Positions 1 through 5,452 of a DNA stretch of 5,976 nucleotides are shown here, piece by piece (within the stretch, counting starts at the first letter, position 1; every line of letters starts with the position of its first letter). The translations under genes and the position numbers were made by a program. Location: positions 1 through 5,976 of the forward strand of contig DMTJ01000299.1 in NCBI GenBank assembly GCA_003477185.1. The letters run 5' to 3'. The DNA is from Lentisphaeria bacterium (lineage in GTDB: Bacteria; Verrucomicrobiota; Lentisphaeria; JABSQK01; UBA12247). Below the pieces are notes generated by a model. It was not told the DNA's origin and searched no databases. It worked only from the letters and a program-made list of their open reading frames with translations.

Positions 1-162
1 CTGCCGGTACAGCGTCAGGCGCAGTTGCACGGCAAAACGGTAGACACGGCTGAGGCAGAAGAGCGCCGCTTTCGCTGCGGTGTCCGCAGGGGAATGACGG
101 CGTTCTTGCATCAGGTCGGTGACGTAGGTCTCGACCTGTTCGTTAAACGGGCGTTTCGCCAT
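1..162 (-). CDS. lpxK: Probable tetraacyldisaccharide 4'-kinase LpxK, N-terminal 54 codons (runs off left edge)
   Basis: The minus strand from the ATG at 162 is open for exactly 54 codons to the window edge. It begins MAKRPFNEQVETYV and continues to a segment reading CLSRVYRFAVQLRLTLYR. This pattern, an N-terminal extension and then a hydrophobic and basic helix just before where the P-loop should follow, looks like the membrane-anchoring N-terminus of LpxK. LpxK uses ATP to phosphorylate the 4' position of the lipid A disaccharide precursor at the inner membrane. The extension ahead of the anchor helix resembles LpxK proteins I recall from Verrucomicrobia. The diagnostic Walker A motif would lie beyond the edge, so the call is based on the anchor region only. 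The gene is divergent from the ABC-F gene, with 132 bp between the two starts. A GGA lies a few bases upstream of the start on the coding strand and could be a weak ribosome binding site. It could instead be another anchored protein with a basic N-terminal helix. Confidence 0.5.
   Translation of the reverse strand, partial: MAKRPFNEQVETYVTDLMQERRHSPADTAAKAALFCLSRVYRFAVQLRLTLYRQ
76..88. repeat. TGCG-N5-CGCA palindrome, copy 1 of 9
   Basis: Plus strand reads TGCGGTGTCCGCA, with arms extended by one pair (C/G) to 5 bp. It lies in the lpxK-like gene, where the minus strand reads GCG-GAC-ACC-GCA (Ala-Asp-Thr-Ala). Confidence 0.5.
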
Positions 163-198
163 GAAAAGTTCCGGGGGGCGCAGCAGCGTGGGGCCGGT

Positions 199-226
199 AC
201 TATGAGTTGGATGGTCGTGTTCGCAA
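199..226 (-). promoter_or_regulatory. Possible weak promoter for the lpxK-like gene
   Basis: On the minus strand TTGCGA (226-221) and CATAGT (204-199) are separated by 16 bases. Each matches the sigma-70 -35 and -10 hexamers at four of six positions. Transcription would begin near 192 and leave a leader of about 30 bases before the ATG at 162. The match is poor and this is only a candidate. No better promoter was found in the gap for either gene. Confidence 0.2.
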
Positions 227-237
227 TGCGTGAATTT

Positions 238-249
238 CGCGCATGCGCG
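238..249. repeat. Perfect 12-bp palindrome in the divergent lpxK / ABC-F gap
   Basis: The sequence CGCGCATGCGCG is its own reverse complement. It sits between the two divergent genes, 45 bp before the ABC-F start. A protein-binding site is possible, and it could also be chance in GC-rich DNA. Confidence 0.5.
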
Positions 250-283
250 TACGTTTTCGCATCTTTGACCACTATTATGATCC

Positions 284-290
284 AGGGAAG
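284..290 (+). promoter_or_regulatory. Ribosome binding site deciding the ABC-F start
   Basis: AGGGAAG lies 4 bases before the ATG at 295. It supports that start over the in-frame ATG at 277 and over the long open extension back to position 25. Confidence 0.65.
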
Positions 291-294
291 CGGA

Positions 295-1917
295 ATGATC
301 TCAGCGAGCGATCTGACCATGCGCTACGGCAAGCGCGTGCTATTCGAAAAGGTAAATTGTGTATTTAAGCCGGAGTGCCGCTATGGCCTGATCGGCGCGA
401 ACGGGTCTGGAAAGTCCACGTTCATGAAGATTCTTACCGGCCAGGAAGAAGCAACCGCCGGTGAGGTGATGATTGAGAAGGACTGTAGTCTCGGCTATCT
501 CCGGCAGGATCATTATGAATTTGACGATGAAACTGTGCTCAACACTGTGTTTATGGGTGATAAGGCGCTCTGGAGCATCCATAAGCAGCTGGATGATCTT
601 TATGCGAAAGGCGACCTGACCGACGAAGAAAGCCACCTTTGCGGTGAGTTAGAGCTGGCCTATCAAGAGGCGGACGGTTACTCGATGGAGGCTAATGCAG
701 CTAAGCTGCTGAACGGCCTCGGGATTAGCGATGAGTTTTATTACGAGCCCCTTAGTTCCTTGACCGGCGGCTTCAAGCTGCGCGTGTTGCTGGCGCAGGT
801 GTTGTTCGGCGATCCTGATATCCTGCTAATGGACGAGCCTACTAACCATCTCGACATGGCCAGCATCGACTGGTTGGTCAACTTTCTGTCCCGCCGGCGC
901 GGTACCGTGGTGCTGATCTCCCATGACCGCCATTTCCTGAACAGCGTATGTACTAACATTGCCGATCTCGACTATCAGTCGATTCGGATGTTTCCCGGAA
1001 ATTATGATGATTTCATGACTGCGGACGCGATGGTAAAAGAGCGTGCGCAGAAGGAAAACAAGAAGATGGAGAAGCGGATTACTGAGCTCAAAGAGTTCAT
1101 CAACCGCTTCAGCGCCAATGCAAGTAAGGCCAAGCAGGCGACCTCGCGCCAGAAGGAACTCAACCGTATTGAGCTGAATGAGATTGCTCCGAGCTCGCGC
1201 ATCTCACCCTACATTCGTTTCGAGCCGGAGACGCCGCTCGGGGATCGCGTGATTGAGCTTGAGGGCATCAGCAAAGCCTATGACACCACGCTGTTCAAGA
1301 ACTTCACCGCCAGCATCACGAGCGAAGATAAAATCGCGATCATTGGTAAAAACGGCGCTGGCAAAACCACGCTGCTGCGCATCATGCTCGGCGAGCTGGC
1401 GCCGGATTCTGGCAAGGCGATTCTGGGTGAGACCGTGCAGGTGAACGATTTCCCGCAGGACAACACCAGCCTCCTTGCTGGTGACGAGAAGGCCATCGAC
1501 TGGCTGACCCAGTGGAATCCTGGTGATGAGGGAATCACCGATAATGAGCTTCGTTCTGCGATGGGGCGCATGTTGTTCCGCGGGGATGATGTATTCAAGC
1601 CTATCAGCGTGCTGAGCGGTGGCGAGCGCGCCCGTCTGGTGATTGCCAGAATGCTGCTGCAGGGCGGAAACCTGCTGGCGCTTGATGAGCCCACAAACCA
1701 TTTGGACCTGGAGAGCATTGAGGCGGTGAATTACGCCCTTTCGCTGGTCGAGACCACGGCAATCTTCGTCAGCCACGACCGCGAGTTCGTGCGAAGTATT
1801 GCCACCCGGATCATCCTGATCGAGGACGGCGAGATTATCGACTACCCTGGGACGCTGGACGAGTTTGAAGATTGGCAGAAGCGGCAGAAGCGTCAGGACA
1901 AGAAGGAGCGCAAGTAG
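295..1917 (+). CDS. ybiT: ABC-F family ATPase, YbiT-like ribosome-associated translation factor
   Basis: The 540-residue soluble protein has two ABC ATPase domains and no membrane segment, the hallmark of ABC-F proteins. Members bind the ribosomal E site and regulate or rescue translation. Domain 1 has Walker A GANGSGKST (34-42), a signature reading LTGGFK (156-161) where LSGG is usual, Walker B with DEPTNHLD (180-187) and switch His210. The charged interdomain linker (about 240-310) carries RFSANASKAKQATSR, which closely resembles E. coli YbiT; this linker contacts P-site tRNA in the family. Domain 2 has Walker A GKNGAGKTT (351-359), signature LSGGERAR (440-447), DEPTNHLD (464-471) and switch His494. 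Both catalytic glutamates (181, 465) are present. The tail is strongly basic (529-540). Length agrees with E. coli YbiT, which I recall as 530 residues. The start at 295 follows a good ribosome binding site and gives the family-like opening MISASDLTMRYG. The membrane gene begins 7 bases after the stop, so co-transcription is likely. Family assignment is firm; the exact role is not known from sequence. Confidence 0.93.
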   Translation: MISASDLTMRYGKRVLFEKVNCVFKPECRYGLIGANGSGKSTFMKILTGQEEATAGEVMIEKDCSLGYLRQDHYEFDDETVLNTVFMGDKALWSIHKQLDDLYAKGDLTDEESHLCGELELAYQEADGYSMEANAAKLLNGLGISDEFYYEPLSSLTGGFKLRVLLAQVLFGDPDILLMDEPTNHLDMASIDWLVNFLSRRRGTVVLISHDRHFLNSVCTNIADLDYQSIRMFPGNYDDFMTADAMVKERAQKENKKMEKRITELKEFINRFSANASKAKQATSRQKELNRIELNEIAPSSRISPYIRFEPETPLGDRVIELEGISKAYDTTLFKNFTASITSEDKIAIIGKNGAGKTTLLRIMLGELAPDSGKAILGETVQVNDFPQDNTSLLAGDEKAIDWLTQWNPGDEGITDNELRSAMGRMLFRGDDVFKPISVLSGGERARLVIARMLLQGGNLLALDEPTNHLDLESIEAVNYALSLVETTAIFVSHDREFVRSIATRIILIEDGEIIDYPGTLDEFEDWQKRQKRQDKKERK

Positions 1918-2202
1918 TCCTGCCATGACCGCGTGCCCGCCGGATCTCGCCCCAGAGAGCCGGTGGGCTGCGCGCAGACTGGATGTGGCCCTGCTGATCG
2001 CCGGTCTGCTGCTGTGTCTGTTTTTCACGGAGCATCGCGTGCATGGCGATGGCGCAATCCGTTTTGACTCGGTACAGGCGATTCTGCGGGGAACGATACC
2101 CGACGGAAAATACTCCTTGATCGGGCCATTGGGCGCGCTGCCATTGGTGGCTCTCGGAACGCTTGCGGAAAACCCGTATGCTGCCGCGGGCCTGTACAAC
2201 TT

Positions 2203-2215
2203 TGCGGTGTTCGCA
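2203..2215. repeat. TGCG-N5-CGCA palindrome, copy 2 of 9
   Basis: Reads TGCGGTGTTCGCA, with arms extended to TTGCG/CGCAA. In the membrane gene it codes Phe-Ala-Val-Phe-Ala. Confidence 0.5.
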
Positions 2216-2491
2216 ATTGCCCTGTTCGTGTTATGGTTTGAGCTGGGGCATGTGCTGCCTGACCCAGTGCGTCGCCGCACGCTGCTGTTGCTGGTCGCCG
2301 GATCGATGTTCGCGGCACATCAGCGCGAGTTCTACGGCGAGGTGTTTACCGCGGTTCTGCTTGCCGTCGGCAGCGTCCGGCTGGTGCGCCGGTGCGATCT
2401 CAGCGGCTGGCTGTTGATTGGTCTCGGCATTGCCAACACACCGCCGACCATCGTCGCTGGCGGCCTGCTCGCGCTGGTGCTGTGCCGCCAA

Positions 2492-2494
2492 TGA
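2492..2494 (+). other. In-frame TGA inside the membrane protein gene
   Basis: The TGA falls between CTG-TGC-CGC-CAA and AAG-AGC-TGG-CTG. The reading frame is unchanged on both sides, and a TGG at this place would give an uninterrupted protein reading CRQWKSWLPLLGP. No in-frame ATG closely follows, and the nearest TTG (2510) has only a weak AAAGAG upstream. I saw no clear selenocysteine-insertion hairpin just downstream. Confidence 0.9.
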
Positions 2495-2733
2495 AAGAGC
2501 TGGCTGCCTTTGCTGGGCCCCGCGCTGCCGCTGGTGCTGATTCTGGCTGAAGCGTGGATCCGCCGCGGCTCCCCATTCGCGCTTGGCTACTCCGGCGATG
2601 CCGGGATGGTCACGGTGCTGCCATATTCCGGCAAGACAGGGTTCAGCTATCCATTTATTCTCGGCGTGGTTTCGATCCTGTTTTCAGTGGGAAAGGGGCT
2701 GCTTTTTTATGTGCCGGGACTCTTTCTGGGTGC

Positions 2734-2746
2734 TGCGAACTCCGCA
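2734..2746. repeat. TGCG-N5-CGCA palindrome, copy 3 of 9
   Basis: Reads TGCGAACTCCGCA, the exact reverse complement of the copies at 3631 and 3857. In the membrane gene it codes Ala-Ala-Asn-Ser-Ala. Confidence 0.55.
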
Positions 2747-2925
2747 AAACCACAGACGCGAGACCTGTGGCAACTATGGCTTGCCTTTACGATCGGGCTG
2801 GTGGTGATTTACGCGAAATGGTGGTCCTGGTATGGTGGTTGGTTTTGGGGGCCGCGCTTCTTTCTCTTTGCCTGTTTTCCTGCTTCTCTGGCGTTGGCCT
2901 GTGAGCTGGACCGGCGGAAACTTCT

Positions 2926-2938
2926 TGCGGCGTTCGCA
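2926..2938. repeat. TGCG-N5-CGCA palindrome, copy 4 of 9
   Basis: Reads TGCGGCGTTCGCA, with arms extended to TTGCG/CGCAA. In the membrane gene it codes Leu-Ala-Ala-Phe-Ala. Confidence 0.5.
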
Positions 2939-3164
2939 ACCGTACTTTCGGTCTGGGTTTGCTTCTGTGGTGCGGTGTTTGGGCAGATGAATGCTGGACC
3001 GCTCAGCGAAGTTGACGTGGCCTGGGAGTTCCTTACTTGGTACGTGCCAGAGAACAGCGCCATTCTGCAGCCGTTGGTCGATCCATGGCCGGTTGGTCTA
3101 AATGCCGTGCCATGGGCCCTGTTCAGTTTGGTGGTTGTCGCCCGTCTCCTGATTCCGGTGTTTC

Positions 3165-4250
3165 GTGAAGATTCTCGCGCTTGAGCCTTTTTATGGGGGC
3201 AGCCACCGCGCATTTTTGCGTCAGTGGCAACAGCACAGCTGTCACGACTTCACGCTGCTGACCCTGCCTGACAGAAACTGGAAGTGGCGAATGCGTCACG
3301 CGGCCCTCACGTTTGCCGCGCAATTGCGAGAGCGCACCGAGACCTGGGATGTGATTTGGTGTTCCGACATGCTCGATGTGGCCAGCTTCCGCGGGCTACT
3401 TCCCTGCGAACTTCGCAAGTTGCCAGTAGTTCTCTATTTTCACGAGAATCAACTGACCTATCCGGATCGTACGGCGAGACCGCGCGATCATCACTTTGCC
3501 TACACCAACATTATCAGTGCGATCTCCGCAGATGCCGTCTGGTTCAATAGCGAATATCACCGCAGCAGCTTCTATGAGGCCGCAGAGGCGTTTCTCCGGC
3601 GCATGCCGGATCATGCGCATCTGGAAGAGTTGCGGAGTTCGCAACAACGTTCGGCGGTGCATCCACCGGGGATTGATTCGGTGCCCGCGCGAGTATCGGT
3701 GCGAAACGGGCCGTTACGGATTTTGTGGAACGCGCGCTGGGAGCATGACAAGAATCCTGAGACGTTTTTCGCCGCGCTGCGCCTGTTGCACGAGACGGGT
3801 ACGGCGTTCGAGGTGGATGTGTTGGGGGAACAGTACGCCAAGCAGCCAGCGGTGTTTGCGGAGTTCGCAACAGACCACGTCGAGCATGTGAACCGTTGGG
3901 GGCATCAGGACAGTCGTGCGGATTACGCCGAGGCGCTGCGGGAGGCCGATGTGGTGGCATCCACTGCTTACCACGAATTCTTTGGGATCGCGGTACTGGA
4001 AGCGGTCGCGGCTGGGGCCTGGCCGCTGGTGCCGGAGCGCCTGGCCTATCCTGAGACGCTGGCGCGCTGGCCAGCGGAGAGTCGAGATCGCGTATTTCAC
4101 GATGGGAGCGCTGCGGATCTGTGCGCGAAGCTGGAGGCCTGGAAGCGCCCGGAATGGGTGCCGGACCCCGGGGAAATCCTCAGTCCTTATTACTGGCAGG
4201 CCACAGCTGGGAAGATGGACCAGGCGCTGGCCCAGAACGAAAATCTGTGA
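3165..4250 (+). CDS. QTMAN/DUF3524-family glycosyltransferase, putative tRNA-queuosine mannosyltransferase homologue
   Basis: The 361-residue protein aligns by eye along its length with human QTMAN (formerly GTDC1), which mannosylates queuosine in the anticodon of tRNA-Asp. The DUF3524 half (about 1-170) shows LEPFYGGSH (6-14), LPDRNWKWR (34-42) and YFHENQLTYP (91-100). The GT4-type Rossmann half (about 183-330) shows RWEHDKNPE (191-199) and HEFFGIAVLEAV (270-281), the latter holding the paired glutamates of the GT4 E-x7-E donor site. The human protein has RWEHDKDPE and HEFFGVAMLEAV at these places. At 361 residues it is shorter than human QTMAN (about 458), mainly because it lacks the long middle insert. 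The GTG start at 3165 is chosen because the family begins right at this motif (MKILALEPFYGG). No ribosome binding site is seen; the start lies 20 bases inside the membrane gene, so coupling is likely. Family membership is strong. The acceptor, whether queuosine-tRNA, a glycan or a lipid, is inference for a bacterium, and GDP-mannose as donor is carried over from the human enzyme. Confidence 0.88.
   Translation: MKILALEPFYGGSHRAFLRQWQQHSCHDFTLLTLPDRNWKWRMRHAALTFAAQLRERTETWDVIWCSDMLDVASFRGLLPCELRKLPVVLYFHENQLTYPDRTARPRDHHFAYTNIISAISADAVWFNSEYHRSSFYEAAEAFLRRMPDHAHLEELRSSQQRSAVHPPGIDSVPARVSVRNGPLRILWNARWEHDKNPETFFAALRLLHETGTAFEVDVLGEQYAKQPAVFAEFATDHVEHVNRWGHQDSRADYAEALREADVVASTAYHEFFGIAVLEAVAAGAWPLVPERLAYPETLARWPAESRDRVFHDGSAADLCAKLEAWKRPEWVPDPGEILSPYYWQATAGKMDQALAQNENL
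3405..3417. repeat. TGCG-N5-CGCA palindrome, copy 5 of 9
   Basis: Reads TGCGAACTTCGCA, a perfect 6+1+6 palindrome identical to the copy at 5731. Here it is read in a different codon phase, TGC-GAA-CTT-CGC (Cys-Glu-Leu-Arg), just before the conserved FHENQ motif. Confidence 0.6.
3518..3530. repeat. TGCG-N5-CGCA palindrome, copy 6 of 9
   Basis: Reads TGCGATCTCCGCA, one base from the copy at 2734, and starts exactly 113 bp after copy 5. It codes Ala-Ile-Ser-Ala in a moderately conserved segment, so it may be partly coincidental. Confidence 0.4.
3631..3643. repeat. TGCG-N5-CGCA palindrome, copy 7 of 9
   Basis: Reads TGCGGAGTTCGCA, with arms extended to GTTGCG/CGCAAC (3629-3645), the longest arms in the window. 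It starts exactly 113 bp after copy 6 and is read in the third codon phase, TTG-CGG-AGT-TCG-CAA, in a region that looks variable in the family. Confidence 0.6.
3857..3869. repeat. TGCG-N5-CGCA palindrome, copy 8 of 9
   Basis: Identical 13-mer to copy 7, starting 226 bp (2 x 113) after it, with TTGCG/CGCAA arms. It codes Phe-Ala-Glu-Phe-Ala, a different phase from copy 7. Confidence 0.6.
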
Positions 4251-4275
4251 ATCTGTAGATATTTTTGGAAAGAGA

Positions 4276-4295
4276 CTAAACCCCACGCGGTTTAG
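4276..4295. repeat. Inverted repeat after the QTMAN-like gene
   Basis: CTAAACC (4276-4282) and GGTTTAG (4289-4295) form a perfect 7-bp stem with a 6-base loop. It lies 25 bases after the QTMAN-like stop. No T tract follows on the plus strand, so it is not a convincing terminator for the upstream genes. On the minus strand it is followed by TCTCTTTCC, but no minus-strand gene ends here. It could stabilise the transcript end, act as a weak terminator or bind a regulator. The rest of the gap (4251-4384) shows no clear promoter. Confidence 0.45.
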
Positions 4296-4373
4296 GGGCG
4301 TACAAGCGGCAAGCAAATGTTTCTAACCCCGACCCCACAGCTCCCTTGTTCATCTCTTACGGAACCACTCATC

Positions 4374-4378
4374 AGGAG
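4374..4378 (+). promoter_or_regulatory. Ribosome binding site for the helical-repeat protein
   Basis: AGGAG sits 6 bases before the ATG at 4385. It fixes the start there rather than at the in-frame TTG at 4346, which would put 13 residues ahead of a well-formed signal peptide. Confidence 0.75.
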
Positions 4379-4384
4379 AACATC

Positions 4385-5377
4385 ATGAAATCCTTCACCG
4401 CACTTCTTCTCACTCTCATTCTCGCCATCTCCGTCCAGGCACAACGCCCCGGCGGTCCTGGTGGTGGCGATCGCCCTGAACCAAGCCCCGAGCAACAGGC
4501 TCTAATCGACCAGATCCGCCAGATCAAGGCCGACATTCACGCCGCACTGATCGCCGCAAGCACTGAGTATGCCGACCTGGCAGCTCTCGAAAGCCCGACG
4601 TTCGAAGATCGCCGCCGGATGGCTGAACTGCGCCACGAATTGGTCCCGACTGAGGCGATTGAGCTGGCTGAAACCCTGCGTGACCTGACCGGGCAGCTGA
4701 ACGACCTGCGTCCTGAACGTCCACCACGTCCAGACCGCCCCGAACGTCCCGAACTGACCGAAGAGCAGTTGGCTGCGATCGAGGCTCACAAGGCCGCTGT
4801 TAAGGCTGCCCATGACGCCCTGAATGACATCTTGGTGGCTGCCGATGCTACAGGCCGCTACGCTGCGTTGCTGGCTGTCGAAGAGCCAACCCGTGCAGAG
4901 CGCCAGGAATTGAATGAGCTGCGTCGCCAGTTGATCGAAGGTTCTGATGAAGCGCAGACGCAGATCGACGCCATCAAGGCATTGAACGAGCAGTTCCGTA
5001 CCGACAATCCAGACCTGCGCCCCAGCCCGCGCCGTGTGGCTCGCCATCTGCGGCATGAAGTTCGCCAAGACATTGCTGAAGTGCGCGATCTGAACGACCA
5101 GTTGAACGCGCTGCTGGCAGCTGACTCTGTGGAGTACGCAGAGCTGATCGCCAAGGAAGACAAGACTCCTGAAGATCGTGAGCGTATCGGCGAATTACGT
5201 GCCGAGTTGATCGCGGCAAACGAAGATGCACAGGCTGTGGCCGACCAGATTCAGGATGCTCGCCAGGAAGTTCGCCAGGATGTGCGCCGCTTGCGGCACG
5301 TCCGTGATCACGTCAATGGCCCGCGTCCCGGTCCCGTTGATCGTACCGATGATGGCGACACAGGCGGTACTGAGTAA
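4385..5377 (+). CDS. Secreted protein of unknown function with three helical repeats
   Basis: The 330-residue product starts with a clear signal peptide, MKSFTALLLTLILAISVQAQ, with probable cleavage after VQA (residue 19). A Gly/Pro-rich stretch follows (21-35). Three diverged, charged, probably alpha-helical repeats of about 93-95 residues come next. Their cores begin near 53 (AALIAASTEYADLAAL), 148 (DILVAADATGRYAALLA) and 241 (NALLAADSVEYAELIA). Each core is followed by a shared pattern of E-x-P/K-T, a charged run, then ELR-x-x-L (ELRHELV 81-87, ELRRQLI 178-184, ELRAELI 270-276). A Pro-Arg linker (110-122) separates repeats 1 and 2, and the C-terminus (311-330) is Gly/Pro/Asp-rich. ELTEEQLAAIE (123-133) fits the LTxxQ motif of Spy/CpxP-type periplasmic proteins, and PSPEQQALID opens repeat 1 similarly, but this is only a resemblance. 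No catalytic residues or cysteines are seen in the mature part. A strong terminator follows, so it is probably the last gene of its transcript. Confidence 0.85.
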   Translation: MKSFTALLLTLILAISVQAQRPGGPGGGDRPEPSPEQQALIDQIRQIKADIHAALIAASTEYADLAALESPTFEDRRRMAELRHELVPTEAIELAETLRDLTGQLNDLRPERPPRPDRPERPELTEEQLAAIEAHKAAVKAAHDALNDILVAADATGRYAALLAVEEPTRAERQELNELRRQLIEGSDEAQTQIDAIKALNEQFRTDNPDLRPSPRRVARHLRHEVRQDIAEVRDLNDQLNALLAADSVEYAELIAKEDKTPEDRERIGELRAELIAANEDAQAVADQIQDARQEVRQDVRRLRHVRDHVNGPRPGPVDRTDDGDTGGTE

Positions 5378-5394
5378 CACTTAGCCGCCGTAAT

Positions 5395-5436
5395 AAGGGC
5401 TTTGCTGAGACTTCGGTCTTGGCAAAGCCCTTTCTT
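5395..5436 (+). terminator. Strong rho-independent terminator with UUCG tetraloop
   Basis: A 17-bp stem (5395-5411 with 5416-5432, two G-T wobbles) is closed by a C-G pair around a TTCG tetraloop (5412-5415), one of the most stable RNA loops. The stem end runs into a T-rich TTTCTT tract (5431-5436). It begins 18 bases after the stop of the helical-repeat gene and should end that transcript. Confidence 0.92.
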
Positions 5437-5452
5437 GCGTCAAATTCCCTGC

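Larger units (their letters stand above)
1925..3184 (+). pseudogene. GT-C-like polytopic membrane glycosyltransferase, interrupted by one in-frame TGA
   Basis: Codons 1-189 and 191-419 lie in the same frame and are separated only by a TGA at codon 190. Both halves read as one hydrophobic protein with about ten to twelve membrane segments (for example near 19-35, 88-110, 160-188, 194-210, 240-265, 283-300, 333-353 and 393-413). The first loop carries acidic residues in HGDGAIRFDSVQAI (40-53), where GT-C enzymes keep catalytic aspartates. A later loop reads KWWSWYGGWFWGPRFF (298-313), a pattern typical of bacterial GT-C or PMT-like membrane proteins that move sugars from polyprenyl-phosphate donors. 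Substrate and donor cannot be read from the sequence. The ATG at 1925 has no well-placed ribosome binding site, since AAGGAG (1903-1908) is 16 bases away, so translation may be coupled to the ABC-F gene. The 3' end overlaps the next gene by 20 bases. It may be a pseudogene, a read-through gene or a sequence error; the coding quality after the stop shows no decay. Confidence 0.6.

Noticed and set aside
254..281. Promoter for the ABC-F gene (TATGAT at 276 or TATTAT at 273)
   Set aside because: The matching -35 hexamers are poor, and the implied start would leave a leader of only about 7 bases, cutting into the ribosome binding site.
25..294. Open N-terminal extension of the ABC-F frame upstream of 295
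   Set aside because: ABC-F proteins start at the first ATPase domain, a ribosome binding site precedes 295, and the extension lies over the oppositely oriented lpxK-like gene.
2268..2279. TGCGTCGCCGCA as another palindrome copy
   Set aside because: The centre is four bases rather than five and does not fit the restricted pattern of the other nine copies.
1204..2280. Long open frame of 358 codons on the minus strand
   Set aside because: It lies antisense to the ABC-F and membrane genes, has low-complexity content without recognisable motifs, and is explained by GC-rich codon use on the other strand.
2492..2494. Selenocysteine codon or a genetic code with TGA as tryptophan
   Set aside because: A membrane-segment edge is an odd place for selenocysteine and no clear SECIS hairpin was seen. 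TGG is used freely for tryptophan, and TGA ends the membrane gene and the QTMAN-like gene at sensible places.
2510..3184. Second half of the membrane protein as an independent gene
   Set aside because: It is in the same frame as the first half, has only a TTG start with a weak upstream site, and begins in the middle of a membrane segment.
3405..3869. CRISPR-like array because of regular spacing
   Set aside because: The repeats are only 13 bp, the intervals encode conserved protein, and the spacing of 113 bp is too long for a CRISPR array.
4242..4258. Short direct repeat AATCTGT around the QTMAN-like stop codon
   Set aside because: Two copies of 7 bases are too short to mean anything without further copies.
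4502..5068. Open frame of 188 codons on the minus strand
   Set aside because: It is antisense to the repeat protein, whose signal peptide, ribosome binding site and terminator are all on the plus strand.
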